From the NCBI RefSeq assembly GCF_009671205.1, contig NZ_CP045309.1:3782001-3846000 (forward strand): a stretch of 64,000 nt of DNA, written 5' to 3'. The notes below the pieces were generated by a model. It was not told the DNA's origin. It ran no database searches and was given only the letters and a program-made list of their open reading frames with translations. Source of the DNA: Micromonospora terminaliae (GTDB lineage Bacteria; Actinomycetota; Actinomycetes; Mycobacteriales; Micromonosporaceae). Shown piece by piece: positions 8,268-16,694 of the stretch (positions are counted from its first letter, which is position 1; each line of letters starts with the position of its first letter). A program made the position numbers and the translations under genes.

Positions 8268-8424
8268 CCGGCACCGGCGGGGCCGCCGCGTCAAGGCCCG
8301 GCTGGCAGGCCGCCACCTTAAGGCCCGGCTGGCAGGCCGCCGCGTCGGAGCCCGGCCGGCAGGCCGCCGCGTGACCAGCACCGGCCGGCCGGCCGCCGCG
8401 TCCGGGCCCGGTTGGCGGGCCGCC
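8265..8424 (+). repeat. Short imperfect tandem repeat, 27-28 nt period
   Basis: Variants of GGCCCGGCTGGCAGGCCGCC occur at about 8295, 8322, 8349 and 8405. The segment GTGACCGGCACCGG just at the Nudix stop is also echoed at 8371 as GTGACCAGCACCGG. The block fills the gap between the two genes and extends into the 5' end of the next ORF, so part of that ORF's N-terminus may have arisen by local duplication. Confidence 0.7.
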
Positions 8425-9264
8425 GTGGACGTCTGCGCGGTGGTGCTCGCCGCCGGGGAGGGGACCCGGCTGCGCCCCCTCACCGCGCACCTGCCCAAGG
8501 CGCTCTGCCCGGTCGGCAACGTGCCGCTGCTCGACCGGGCGCTGGACCGGCTGGCCGGGCTGGGCCTGACCGGGCCGGAGCGGGTCGCCGTGAACGCCTG
8601 CTACCTGGGTGGGCAGGTGGTGGCGCACGTGGGCGCCCGGGCGCACCTGTCGGTCGAGCCGGGCGACCCGCTCGGCACCGCCGGCGGGCTGGGCAAGCTG
8701 CGGGACTGGATCGCCGGGCGGGGGGTGCTGGTCGGCAACGCCGACGCGTACCTGGCCGACCCGGGCGCCCCGCCGGGGCCGGACGTGGCGGCGCTGCTGG
8801 ACGGCTGGGACGGGCGGAGCGTACGCCTGCTGGGCCAGCCGGCGGACGACCCGGCCGCCCCCGGCACCTTCGACGGCCACCGGTTCGTGGGGTTCTCGCT
8901 GCTGCCGTGGCGGCTGGTCCGGGACCTGCCGGCGACCTTCGGCGACCTGGTCCGGGCGGTGTGGCGGCCGGCGGAGGCGGCCGGCGCGCTGGCCGTGGTC
9001 CCCTACCCGGGCACCTTCTACGACACCGGCACCCCGGCCGACTACCTGGCGGCCAACCTGCACGCGGCCGGCCCGGGCGGCCTGGTCGACCCGTCCGCGA
9101 CGATCGACGGGCCGGTGACCCGGTCGGTGATCGGCGCGGGCGCGGTGGTGCGCGGCGCGGTGGACCGCTCGGTGGTCTGGCCGGGCGCGACGGTCGCCGC
9201 GGGGGAACGCCTCAGCGGGGTGATCCGGGCGGGCGCCGACCTGACCGTCCCGGCGGCCGGGTGA
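8371..9264 (+). CDS. Sugar-phosphate nucleotidyltransferase
   Basis: A 297-residue protein of the NTP_transferase family. The nucleotide-binding signature VVLAAGEGTRLRPLT and the following Lys (LPKALCPVGN) are intact, as are GDPLGTAGGLG and VGNADAYLAD, the metal-binding region. The C-terminal 55 residues look like the first turns of a left-handed beta-helix (hexapeptide-type, VDPSATIDGPV). The family makes NDP-sugars such as GDP-mannose or dTDP-glucose from sugar-1-phosphate; the base is not predictable here. The fold begins at VDVCAVVL, so GTG 8425 is a strong alternative start; residues 1-18 come from the tandem-repeat region and may not be translated. Confidence 0.85.
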   Translation: MTSTGRPAAASGPGWRAAVDVCAVVLAAGEGTRLRPLTAHLPKALCPVGNVPLLDRALDRLAGLGLTGPERVAVNACYLGGQVVAHVGARAHLSVEPGDPLGTAGGLGKLRDWIAGRGVLVGNADAYLADPGAPPGPDVAALLDGWDGRSVRLLGQPADDPAAPGTFDGHRFVGFSLLPWRLVRDLPATFGDLVRAVWRPAEAAGALAVVPYPGTFYDTGTPADYLAANLHAAGPGGLVDPSATIDGPVTRSVIGAGAVVRGAVDRSVVWPGATVAAGERLSGVIRAGADLTVPAAG

Positions 9265-9277
9265 CCCGCCCAGCCCT

Positions 9278-9283
9278 TAGCAT
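9278..9283 (+). promoter_or_regulatory. Likely -10 box for the Lrp-domain gene
   Basis: TAGCAT sits about 34 nt upstream of the GTG start, and a GGAGA ribosome-binding site lies between them. This fits a conventional, leadered transcript. Confidence 0.45.
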
Positions 9284-9316
9284 GGGCCTCGACGCCGACG
9301 AACGGAGAAATGTCCC

Positions 9317-9604
9317 GTGATCACCGCGATCGTGCTGATCGACTGCGCCACCGACTCCATTCCCGAGGTGGCCGAGACGCTGGCCAACCTGCCCGGCGTC
9401 AGCGAGGTCTACTCGGTGGCCGGGCACGTCGACCTGATCGCCATGGTCCGGGTCCGGGAGTTCGAGCAGATCGCCCAGGTCATCGCCGGCAGCATCTCCA
9501 AGGTGCCCGGTGTGATCAACACCGAGTCGCACATCGCGTTCCGCGCCTACTCGCAGCACGACCTGGAGGAGGCGTTCGCGATCGGGCTGGCCAACGCCGA
9601 CTGA
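9317..9604 (+). CDS. Stand-alone Lrp/AsnC ligand-binding (RAM) domain protein
   Basis: A 95-residue protein that consists only of the C-terminal effector domain of Lrp/AsnC regulators: a beta-alpha-beta-beta-alpha-beta pattern with LPGVSEVYSVAGHVDLIAMV and VPGVINTESHIAF. There is no helix-turn-helix. Single RAM domains form oligomers and bind amino acids; some modulate full-length Lrp proteins, but a partner is not visible nearby. The start GTG follows GGAGA by 8-9 nt. It ends in a hairpin shared with the convergent DUF4142 gene. Confidence 0.85.
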   Translation: MITAIVLIDCATDSIPEVAETLANLPGVSEVYSVAGHVDLIAMVRVREFEQIAQVIAGSISKVPGVINTESHIAFRAYSQHDLEEAFAIGLANAD

Positions 9605-9613
9605 CCCGCACGC

Positions 9614-9652
9614 CGGTGGCCGGCCCACCCCCGCAGGGCGGACCGGCCACCG
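9614..9652. terminator. Bidirectional terminator hairpin
   Basis: CGGTGGCCGG (9614-9623) pairs perfectly with CCGGCCACCG (9643-9652) between convergent genes. There is no T tract. On the minus-strand side it is preceded by CGCGTACGACCGAC, a 14-nt element also found after qcrB. Confidence 0.6.
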
Positions 9653-9665
9653 TCGGTCGTACGCG

Positions 9666-10346
9666 TCAGCTCTGGGCCGGCGCCGGGGTCTCCGTGGTGC
9701 CCGGAGCGGGTTCCTCGGTGCCGGTGCCACCCGGGGCCGGCGACTCGGTGCCGCCCGGAGCCGGCGACTCGGTGCCGGTGCCGCCCGGGCTGGGCGTGCC
9801 GCTGGCGCTGGCCTGCGGGACCGGGACGCCCAGGGTCTGGGCCAGGGCCACCAGCGCGTCATAGTGCGCCTGGAGGACCGGCAGGGCGTCCTGGGCGATC
9901 TGCACCACCGACTGCTCGGAACCCTGCGAGATCTCGGTCTGGGTGGCCTGGATGGCCTGGACGTGGCCGGCCAACTGGGCGGTCACCCACGCCTTGTCGA
10001 ACTCGGCGCCGCTCAGGTTGTTCAGCCGGTCGAGGACCTTCTGCTGGTCGGCGGTCGGGTCCGCCGGCAGCTGCACGTTCAGCTGCTGGGCGGTGGACTG
10101 CACCGTCTGGTCCAGCTGGGTGTGGTCCGTCACGAACATCTTGCCCAGGTCCTTGACCTGCTGGTTCTGGCCCTTCTGCTGGGCCAGGTTACCGGCGGTG
10201 ATCTCGAACAGGTTCACCTGGTGCAACGCCTGCAGGTACTGCGTGTCCTGCGTCGACGGCTGGGCCGCGGCCTGCGCCGCGGCGGCTGGTGCCAGTCCCA
10301 CGAGCACCAGCGCGGCCAGCAGGCCCAGGCGTTTGATTCCCAACAT
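9666..10346 (-). CDS. Secreted DUF4142 protein with Pro/Gly/Thr tail
   Basis: A 226-residue exported protein. A signal peptide covers residues 1 to about 28 (MLGIKRLGLLAALVLVGLAP, then an Ala-rich cleavage region). Residues 33-165 form the helical DUF4142 ferritin-like bundle, with DTQYLQALHQVNLFEITAGN and MFVTDHTQLDQ. The last 55 residues are a low-complexity tail with repeated ESPAPGGT units, suggestive of a flexible wall-spanning segment. DUF4142 has no established biochemical function. The ATG has an AAGGGGGGG ribosome-binding site. It is transcribed in the same direction as qcrB but is separated by a strong hairpin, so it is probably its own unit. Confidence 0.85.
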   Translation of the reverse strand: MLGIKRLGLLAALVLVGLAPAAAAQAAAQPSTQDTQYLQALHQVNLFEITAGNLAQQKGQNQQVKDLGKMFVTDHTQLDQTVQSTAQQLNVQLPADPTADQQKVLDRLNNLSGAEFDKAWVTAQLAGHVQAIQATQTEISQGSEQSVVQIAQDALPVLQAHYDALVALAQTLGVPVPQASASGTPSPGGTGTESPAPGGTESPAPGGTGTEEPAPGTTETPAPAQS

Positions 10347-10501
10347 GCTTTCCCCCCCTTGAGACGTTGGACCGCACGGATACCCGGCTCACCGGGGTTA
10401 TTCCTGCGATTCCACCCGTCCGTGTCAGGGGGTGGCGGGACACCGGAGCGGGGCCGAGCGGCGACCCGCGGGCGGAACGGGACGAGCGGGCCGGAAAAGG
10501 G

Positions 10502-10537
10502 CCGTGGCGCCCGCCGGTGATCCGGCGGGCGCCACGG
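10502..10537. terminator. Terminator hairpin of the qcr operon
   Basis: CCGTGGCGCCCGCCGG (10502-10517) and CCGGCGGGCGCCACGG (10522-10537) form a perfect 16-bp stem with a TGAT loop, 20 nt beyond the qcrB stop. It lacks a U tract, as is common for actinobacterial terminators. Confidence 0.7.
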
Positions 10538-10556
10538 TCGGTCGTACGCGGGCTCG

Positions 10557-12185
10557 TCAGCGGCGCTCGCCGCTGCCGATCTCCTCCCGCTCCGGTCGGG
10601 GCTCGACCGGCGGGTGCCCCGGCGAGACCGGCGCCTCGGCCGGCTTCTCGATCGGGTAGAAGAAGCCCCGGATGGCCGGGCCGAGGGCACCGAGCCGGTT
10701 CATCTTCTTGGGCACCACCCAGCCGACGTAGTCCAGCGCCGGGCCGTGCCCGTCGTGCCCGTCGACCGGGGTGAGCGGCTGGTGGACCTCGACGAACCGG
10801 CCGTCGGGCAGCCGCTTGATGATGCCGGTCTCCACGCCGTGGGCCAGCACCTCCCGGTCGTGCTGCTGGAGACCCAGGCACAGCCGGTAGGCGAGGTAGT
10901 AGGCCAGCGGCGGGACGACCAGCAGGCCGACCCGGCCGGCCCACGTCATCGCGTTCAAGCTGATGTGGAACTTGTCGGCGATGACGTCGTTGCCACCGGA
11001 CAGGGTCAGCACGACGTAGAAGGAGACCGCCATGGCGCCCGCCGCGGTGCGGGCCGGCGCGTCCCGGGGCCGCTGGAGCAGGTTGTGGTGCTTGTAGTCC
11101 TTGAGGCGGCGCGCCTCCAGGAACGGGTACATCGTCGACAGGCCCACCAGGATGCCGGGCAGCACGACCGTCGGCCAGAACAGCGGCGGGATGACGTACC
11201 CGTCGCCGATCGGGATGCTGATCTCCCAGGCCGGCATCAGACGGGTCGAGCCGTCGAGGAACATGACGTACCAGTCGGGCTGGCTGGCGGCCGAGACCAC
11301 CCACGCCTCGTACGGGCCGAAGTACCAGATCGGGTTGATCTGGAAGAGGCCACCCATCAGCGCGATCACGCCGAAGACGACCATGAAGAAGCCGCCCTGC
11401 TTGAGCGCGTAGCGCGGGAACATCCGCTCGCCGACCACGTTCTCGTTGGTCCGGCCGGGGCCGGGCCACTGGGTGTGCTTCTGTTTGAACACCAGGCCCA
11501 GGTGGACGCTGATCAACGCCACCAGCAGGCCCGGGATGAGCAGCACGTGGGCGATGAAGAACCGGCTGATGATGATGGTGCCCGGGAACTCCCCGCCGAA
11601 GATCGACGAGCTCACCCAGGAGCCGATCACCGGGATCGACAGGATGATGCCGGAGGCGATCCGCAGACCGGTGCCGGACAGGCCGTCGTCCGGCAGCGAG
11701 TAGCCGGTGAAGCCGGCCAGGAAGCCGACCCAGAACAGCAGCGAGCCGATGATCCAGTTGGTCTCACGCGGCTTGCGGAACGCGCCGGTGAAGAAGACCC
11801 GGAGCATGTGCACCACGATCGAGGCCATGAACAGCAGCGCCGCCCAGTGGTGCATCTGCCGCATGATCAGGCCGCCCCGGACGTCGAACGACAGGTCCAG
11901 GCTGGAGGCGTACGCGGCCGACATGGGGGTGCCCCGCAGCGGGGCGTAGCTGCCGTCGTAGACCACCTCGGTCATCGCCGGCTCGAAGAAGAAGGTCAGG
12001 AAGACACCGGTCAGCAGCAGGACGATGAACGAGAAGAGCGCGATCTCGCCCAGCAGGAAGGACCAGTGGTCCGGGAAGACCTTGTTCAGCAGCTTGCGCA
12101 GCGGGGTGGCCGCCTGGAAGCGGTCGTCCAGCGCTCCGGCGGTCTTGGCCGGCAGCGCGGCCGCATCGAACTTTCGGCGCTTCAT
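10557..12185 (-). CDS. qcrB: Cytochrome bc1 complex, cytochrome b subunit
   Basis: A 542-residue integral membrane protein. It oxidises menaquinol at the Qp site and passes electrons through hemes bL and bH. Paired heme-ligand histidines are seen in [10 protein letters not shown] and in the [23 protein letters not shown] region, and the Qp-site PEWY-like segment appears as [12 protein letters not shown]. About 120 residues beyond the usual cytochrome b length form a cytoplasmic tail ending in charged residues, as in other actinobacterial QcrB. The ATG overlaps the qcrA stop as ATGA, so the two are co-translated. This subunit is the target of Q203-type inhibitors in mycobacteria. Confidence 0.95.
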   Translation of the reverse strand: MKRRKFDAAALPAKTAGALDDRFQAATPLRKLLNKVFPDHWSFLLGEIALFSFIVLLLTGVFLTFFFEPAMTEVVYDGSYAPLRGTPMSAAYASSLDLSFDVRGGLIMRQMHHWAALLFMASIVVHMLRVFFTGAFRKPRETNWIIGSLLFWVGFLAGFTGYSLPDDGLSGTGLRIASGIILSIPVIGSWVSSSIFGGEFPGTIIISRFFIAHVLLIPGLLVALISVHLGLVFKQKHTQWPGPGRTNENVVGERMFPRYALKQGGFFMVVFGVIALMGGLFQINPIWYFGPYEAWVVSAASQPDWYVMFLDGSTRLMPAWEISIPIGDGYVIPPLFWPTVVLPGILVGLSTMYPFLEARRLKDYKHHNLLQRPRDAPARTAAGAMAVSFYVVLTLSGGNDVIADKFHISLNAMTWAGRVGLLVVPPLAYYLAYRLCLGLQQHDREVLAHGVETGIIKRLPDGRFVEVHQPLTPVDGHDGHGPALDYVGWVVPKKMNRLGALGPAIRGFFYPIEKPAEAPVSPGHPPVEPRPEREEIGSGERR

Positions 12186-13270
12186 GGCCGCTCCCAGAAG
12201 TCGGGACCGATGGTTTCGGTGTAGTCGGACCTCGCCACGAAGAAGCCCTCGTCATCCACCTCGAGCGGCAGCTGCGGAAGCGGCCGGTTCGCCGGGCCGA
12301 AGACCGGCTTGGCGTTGTCGGTGATGAGGAACTGCGACTGGTGGCAGGGGCAGAGCAGGCGGTTGGTCTGCTGCTCGTAGAGGCTGGCCGGGCAGCCGGC
12401 GTGCGTGCAGATCTTCGAGAAGGCGACGTAGTTGCCCCACATGTAGTCGCCGTGACCCTTGCGCGCGTTGGCGGCGCGCGACTTCTGCGCGTCGTCCTCG
12501 CGCAGGTGGATCAGCAGGGTCGGCGAGTCGGCGTGCTTGTTGCTCACGCCGCCCTCGATGCCCGGGAACACGGTGAGCTGGCCGCCGACGCTCACATCGG
12601 CCGGGCGGATCGGCCGGCCGTCCTCGCGGATCAGCCGGATCCGCTTGCCGTCCGAGGCCGGCTTGAACCCGGTGGTGAACATCTGGTTGTTCTTGTGCGG
12701 CTGCGAGATCAGGCCGCCCACCAGCGGCGCCGCGACGACCGCGCCGACCGGCACCAGACCGGCCAGCAGCGAGACGCCGAGCAGCGGCCGGCGCTTCACG
12801 CCGAGCTCGTCGGCCATGTACAGCATGGTCTCGCCGGTGATCTTCCGATCCTCCGGGGAACCGGGCTGGTCGTGCCGGTCCTGGATCGAGACCTCCTTCG
12901 GCAGCAGCTTCTTGCCCCAGGTGAGGATGCCGAAGCCGATGCCCAGCAGGGCGATGCCGAGGGTCACGCCGAGCAGCGGGGTGTAGTACTTGTCGCCGCC
13001 GCGGCCGGCCTCCCACTTCCAGGGCCACCAGATGTAGATGACCAGGAAGGCCAGCCCGGCCAGGAACGTGATCCAGAAGAACGACGCGACCGTACGGGTC
13101 AGCCGGCGCTCCGCCTTGCTGCCGGGAACGACCTGCGGCTCGTAGTGGACGATCTCGATGTCGTCCCGCCGCGCCCCCTCCTCGACGATGTCGAACCGGG
13201 AGATCCGGGGGTCGTTCACGTCGAGCGGCTCCGGGCCCCGCTGGGCCGGGTGCTCGGTGTGGGTGCTCAT
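12182..13270 (-). CDS. qcrA: Cytochrome bc1 complex, Rieske iron-sulfur subunit
   Basis: A 362-residue membrane-anchored Rieske protein. Three transmembrane segments are visible (near residues 62-82, 99-119 and 163-186), the actinobacterial arrangement that differs from the single anchor of proteobacterial Rieske proteins. The [2Fe-2S] ligands are in CTHAGCPAS and CPCHQSQF near residues 290-320, giving the two Cys and two His ligands. It carries electrons from menaquinol to cytochrome cc. A GAGG ribosome-binding site lies 7 nt before the ATG. It sits between qcrC and qcrB in the qcrCAB order. Confidence 0.95.
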   Translation of the reverse strand: MSTHTEHPAQRGPEPLDVNDPRISRFDIVEEGARRDDIEIVHYEPQVVPGSKAERRLTRTVASFFWITFLAGLAFLVIYIWWPWKWEAGRGGDKYYTPLLGVTLGIALLGIGFGILTWGKKLLPKEVSIQDRHDQPGSPEDRKITGETMLYMADELGVKRRPLLGVSLLAGLVPVGAVVAAPLVGGLISQPHKNNQMFTTGFKPASDGKRIRLIREDGRPIRPADVSVGGQLTVFPGIEGGVSNKHADSPTLLIHLREDDAQKSRAANARKGHGDYMWGNYVAFSKICTHAGCPASLYEQQTNRLLCPCHQSQFLITDNAKPVFGPANRPLPQLPLEVDDEGFFVARSDYTETIGPDFWERP

Positions 13271-13337
13271 GCCGTCACCTCGCTACGGGTGACGCCGGGG
13301 GTCGGCGCCACAGCACTGAAACGAATGATCCGCTCGG

Positions 13338-14174
13338 TCACGACTTGCCCGCAATCCACAGGCTCGTGAAGACCAGCGCGACGATGCCGACCAGGAAGAT
13401 CGCGAGACCCTCGGTCGACGGGCCGTACCGGCCCAGGTTGAAACCGCCCTGGTCCTGGTCGTGCTTCAGGGTCTCCTGGATGTAGGCGATGATGTCCGCC
13501 TTCTGCTCCGGAGTGATCTGGTTGTCCCCGAACACCGGCATGTTCTGCGGGCCGCTCAGCATGGCGGCGTAGATCTGCCGGTCGCTGGCCGGGCGCAGGC
13601 TCGGCGCGTACTTGCCCGAGGAGAGTGCGCCACCGCCGCCACCGAACGCGTGGCACTGCGAGCAGTTGATCCGGAACAGCTCGCCACCGGCGGCCATGTC
13701 GGCGTTCTCGTGCAGGTTGTTGCCCTGGGGCACCTGCGGGCCGCCGCCGAGCTCCTGGATGTACTGGCCGAGCTGGCGCACCTGCTCGTCGGTGAACTGC
13801 GGGGGCTTGCGCATGGCCTGGGCTTCCTGCCGGGCCATCGGCATCCGACCGCTGCTGACCTGGAACTCGACCGAGGCCGACCCGACGCCGATCAGGCTCG
13901 GCCCGCGTCCCTCGACGCCCTGGGCGTTGCGACCGTGGCAGGTCACGCAGCTCACGTCGAACAGCGCCTTGCCCTCGTTCGCGGCGGCGCTCAGGGGCGG
14001 GTTGTCCTGCGCCTGCACACCGGGGGCGAAGACGGTGTAGGCGCCGCCGGCCAGCATCAGCGCGGCGGCCAGCCGGACCGCGGCACCCAGCCGGCGGCGG
14101 CCCCTGCTGCGCGCTACGGGCCGCCCGCGCAGCCGCGCGAGCAGACCGCGTCGGCGGTCGTTGTCAGAAGTCAT
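13338..14174 (-). CDS. qcrC: Cytochrome bc1 complex, diheme cytochrome c subunit
   Basis: A 278-residue diheme cytochrome c. CVTCHG and CSQCHAF are the two heme-attachment CXXCH sites. An N-terminal membrane segment (about residues 28-48) and a C-terminal anchor (LAIFLVGIVALVFTSLWIAG) bracket the periplasmic heme domains. In actinobacteria this subunit replaces soluble cytochrome c and hands electrons directly to the CuA centre of the aa3 oxidase. Heme attachment needs the Ccs/ResBC machinery, which is not in this window. It follows ctaE by 72 nt on the same strand and is likely in one operon with it. Confidence 0.95.
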   Translation of the reverse strand: MTSDNDRRRGLLARLRGRPVARSRGRRRLGAAVRLAAALMLAGGAYTVFAPGVQAQDNPPLSAAANEGKALFDVSCVTCHGRNAQGVEGRGPSLIGVGSASVEFQVSSGRMPMARQEAQAMRKPPQFTDEQVRQLGQYIQELGGGPQVPQGNNLHENADMAAGGELFRINCSQCHAFGGGGGALSSGKYAPSLRPASDRQIYAAMLSGPQNMPVFGDNQITPEQKADIIAYIQETLKHDQDQGGFNLGRYGPSTEGLAIFLVGIVALVFTSLWIAGKS

Positions 14175-14246
14175 GACCTGTGTCCTTAACCGGTTGGACC
14201 TTGTCTCAGGGGACGGAGCAGCGGCGCGATTCGTGACGCGCCAAGA

Positions 14247-14846
14247 TCACTGGAGCCAGTAGATCATGGCGTAGAGCCCGATCCACACGACGTCGACGAA
14301 GTGCCAGTAGTAGGACACGACGATCGCCGAGGTCGCCTGCGCCGGGGTGAACCGGCCCATGGTGGTGCGGATCATGAAGATGATGAACGCGACGAGACCG
14401 CCGGTCACGTGCAGGCCGTGGAAGCCGGTCGTCAGGTAGAACATCGACCCGTAACCGTCTGCGTTGATCTTGACGCCCTCGTGCACCAGGTTGCGGTACT
14501 CGTTCGCCTGGCCGAGCACGAAGATCAGGCCCATCACGAACGTGATGGTGAACCACCGGCGGAGGGCGTGGACGTCACCCTTCTCGGCCGCGAAGACACC
14601 GAGCTGGCAGGTCACCGAGGACAGCACCAGGATCACCGTGAAGGTGGTCGCGTAGGGGATGTTGAGGATCTCGGTGTGCTTCTCCCACTGCTCCGGCGCC
14701 GCCGCGCGGATCGAGAAGTACATCGCGAACAGCGCCGCGAAGAACATGAGTTCGCTGGAGAGCCACACGATCGTCCCGACGCTGACCATGTTCGGCCGCG
14801 TCAGGGAGTGGATCCGGCTCTTGTCAATGGCTGGGGCCGCAGTCAC
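14247..14846 (-). CDS. ctaE: Cytochrome c oxidase (aa3) subunit III
   Basis: A 199-residue protein with five hydrophobic segments, the short form of subunit III typical of actinobacteria. Recognisable parts are [26 protein letters not shown] and the ending [19 protein letters not shown]. It stabilises the oxidase core and proton uptake. It opens the run ctaE-qcrC-qcrA-qcrB. The start GTG lies 6 nt after AATAAT (14858-14853), so the transcript may be leaderless. It diverges from the CtaG-like gene. Confidence 0.95.
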   Translation of the reverse strand: MTAAPAIDKSRIHSLTRPNMVSVGTIVWLSSELMFFAALFAMYFSIRAAAPEQWEKHTEILNIPYATTFTVILVLSSVTCQLGVFAAEKGDVHALRRWFTITFVMGLIFVLGQANEYRNLVHEGVKINADGYGSMFYLTTGFHGLHVTGGLVAFIIFMIRTTMGRFTPAQATSAIVVSYYWHFVDVVWIGLYAMIYWLQ

Positions 14847-14941
14847 GCGGTCATTATTGCCCTTGACCGGGACCGACGATCAGCGGGGTGGCAAACCTGT
14901 GCCATCAGTGGCCCGATCGGGGTCGTCCGCTTCGCCTGACC

Positions 14942-14957
14942 TACCCTGAAAAGCGTG
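14942..14957 (+). promoter_or_regulatory. Leaderless promoter of the CtaG-like gene
   Basis: TACCCT at 14942-14947 is 7 nt before GTG 14955, with no Shine-Dalgarno sequence. The 83 nt between this box and the AATAAT box of ctaE form a shared divergent control region for two oxidase-related genes. Confidence 0.6.
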
Positions 14958-15908
14958 CTGCACGTCGATCCGATCTTCGCCGCCACCTCGGTGGCCCCGG
15001 CGACACTCGCGGCGGGGGGCGAGGCCGTCCCGCCGCCGTTCACCGTGGCCCGGGTCCTGACCGAGACCCGGCTGGACAGCTGGCTCACCCTCGGCCTGGT
15101 GCTCGCCGCCGGCCTCTACCTCTACGGCGTCTACCGGCTGCGGCTGCGCGGCGACCGCTGGCCCGTCGTGCGTACCGTCTGCTTCCTCTTCCCGGGCCTG
15201 GGCGGCATCGCCGTCGTCACGGTCAGCGGGCTGGGCGCCTACGACACGGCCCTGCTGTCGGTGCACATGATCCAGCACATGGTGCTGTCCATGATCGCGC
15301 CGATCTTCCTGGCGCTCGGCGCGCCGGTGACGCTCGCCCTGCGCACGCTGCCGGTGCGCCCGCGCAAGCGGCTGCTGGCCATCGTGCACAGCCGGGTCGC
15401 CCGCGTCTACAGCTTCCCGCTGGTGGCGTTCGCCATCTTCGTGGTCAACCCGTTCGCCCTCTACTTCACCGGCCTCTACGAGATCACCCTCCGGCACGAG
15501 TGGGCGCACGAACTCGTGCACGCGCACTTCATCATGACCGGCTGCGTGTTCTTCTGGCCGCTGCTCGGCCTGGACCCGCTGCCCGGGCGCTGGCCGTACC
15601 CGGCCCGGGCGCTGCTCATGCTGCTCTCCGTGCCGTTCCACACGGTGCTCGGGCTCACCATCATGCAGAGCACCACGCTGCTCGGCGGCGACTGGTACCC
15701 GTCGCTGCACCTGAGCTGGTCCGACCCGTGGAACGACCAGGTGGTGGCCGGCGGCGTGCTGTGGGCCGGCGGCGAGTTCGTGAGCGTCACCATGCTGGCC
15801 GTGCTGGTCGTCCAGTGGATCAAGCAGTCCGAGCGCGAGGCCCGCCGGCTGGACCGCGAGCTCGACCGCCAGGAGGCCCGCCAGCGCGCCGCGGAGGCGA
15901 GCGCCTGA
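14955..15908 (+). CDS. CtaG-family cytochrome c oxidase assembly membrane protein
   Basis: A 317-residue polytopic protein of the Caa3_CtaG family. About eight membrane segments are visible, with the family-typical HMIQHMVLSMIAPIFLALGAPVTLALR and a later HAHFIMTGCVFFWPLLGLDP. Bacillus CtaG is needed for assembly of the caa3 oxidase, possibly in copper delivery; His and Met residues near the membrane could bind copper. The C-terminus is a charged helix (REARRLDRELDRQEARQRA). It is divergent from ctaE, which supports a role in aa3 oxidase maturation. Confidence 0.85.
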   Translation: MLHVDPIFAATSVAPATLAAGGEAVPPPFTVARVLTETRLDSWLTLGLVLAAGLYLYGVYRLRLRGDRWPVVRTVCFLFPGLGGIAVVTVSGLGAYDTALLSVHMIQHMVLSMIAPIFLALGAPVTLALRTLPVRPRKRLLAIVHSRVARVYSFPLVAFAIFVVNPFALYFTGLYEITLRHEWAHELVHAHFIMTGCVFFWPLLGLDPLPGRWPYPARALLMLLSVPFHTVLGLTIMQSTTLLGGDWYPSLHLSWSDPWNDQVVAGGVLWAGGEFVSVTMLAVLVVQWIKQSEREARRLDRELDRQEARQRAAEASA

Positions 15909-15921
15909 CCCCGGCCACGAC

Positions 15922-15967
15922 GACTCGAGCTCGGCGCGTCTGACGCCGCGCCGCGACCTCGAGCCGT
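15922..15967 (+). repeat. Post-gene repeat, copy 1
   Basis: Thirteen bases after the stop of the CtaG-like gene is CTCGGCGCGTCTGACGCCGC flanked by CTCGAG on both sides, able to fold into an imperfect hairpin. Related sequence follows three other genes in this window (16465, 27904 and 28614), always on the coding strand. Confidence 0.55.
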
Positions 15968-16052
15968 CGCGGGTACGCCAGGGCGGGGCGACCGGCTGGA
16001 TGTGACGCCCGCTACGATCAGCGGGCAGCTACGAAGTGGGAGCCACGTCACG

Positions 16053-16451
16053 ATGAGCGATCGTCTTTGCACCGTCCTGCTCTACAGCGACGACCCGAAG
16101 GTCCGTGACCGGATGCGACTCGCCGTCGGCACCCGGCCCGCCCCCGGGATCGAGATCGAGTTCGTCGAGGCCGACGACTACGCCGGGTGCGTCCGGCTGG
16201 TCGACGACTACGAGATCGACCTGCTCCTGCTCGACGGCGAGGCGAGCCCCGGTGGCGGCATCGGCATCGCCCGCCAGATCAAGGACGACCGCGACGACGC
16301 CCCGCCGACCTGCGTGGTGCTGGCCCGCGCCGCTGACCGCTGGCTGGCCGCGTACGCCGAGGTCGACGCCACGCTGACCCACCCGCTCGACCCGGTGACC
16401 GCCGGCACCACCGTCGCCGAGCTGCTGCGGCGCACCCACGCCGCCGCCTGA
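16053..16451 (+). CDS. Single-domain receiver (response-regulator-like) protein
   Basis: A 132-residue protein that is only a receiver fold. The acidic pocket is in LLYSDDPKVRD and the probable phosphoacceptor Asp in DLLLLDGEASPGG. The conserved Lys near the C-terminus, normally in K-P, is replaced by His in THPLDP, and the conserved Thr/Ser position reads VVLARA. These changes suggest that it may not switch in the usual phosphorylation-dependent way. The ATG at 16053 follows GGGAG; a TACGAT -10 box is at about 16013. It lies between oxidase genes and trpD, with no kinase nearby, so the partner is unknown. Confidence 0.75.
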   Translation: MSDRLCTVLLYSDDPKVRDRMRLAVGTRPAPGIEIEFVEADDYAGCVRLVDDYEIDLLLLDGEASPGGGIGIARQIKDDRDDAPPTCVVLARAADRWLAAYAEVDATLTHPLDPVTAGTTVAELLRRTHAAA

Positions 16452-16464
16452 GCCACCCCGCGAA

Positions 16465-16508
16465 GACTCCAGCCCGGCGCGTCGGATGTCGCGCCGGGAC
16501 CCGGAGCC
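16465..16508 (+). repeat. Post-gene repeat, copy 2
   Basis: Fourteen bases after the receiver gene's stop, GACTCCAGCCCGGCGCGTCG and the following GCGCCGGGACCCGGAG match copy 1 with about a quarter of positions changed, keeping the GGCGCG/CGCGCC arms. Confidence 0.5.
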
Positions 16509-16694
16509 CTCGTCCCGGTGCCACGTCGATGCGGCCGTGGCGCCGGTCTCGGCCATAATTCGGCAGGCGCGCCGCCGGCACGGACGACGGCCGCCGGCCA
16601 CGATCCGGTCCCCGCGCCGCCCGCGCCGCCCGCGGCACCGCGGACCGGACGACGGCCGCCACACCCGCTCTCACGCCCGCTCGGGAGGCCCGCC

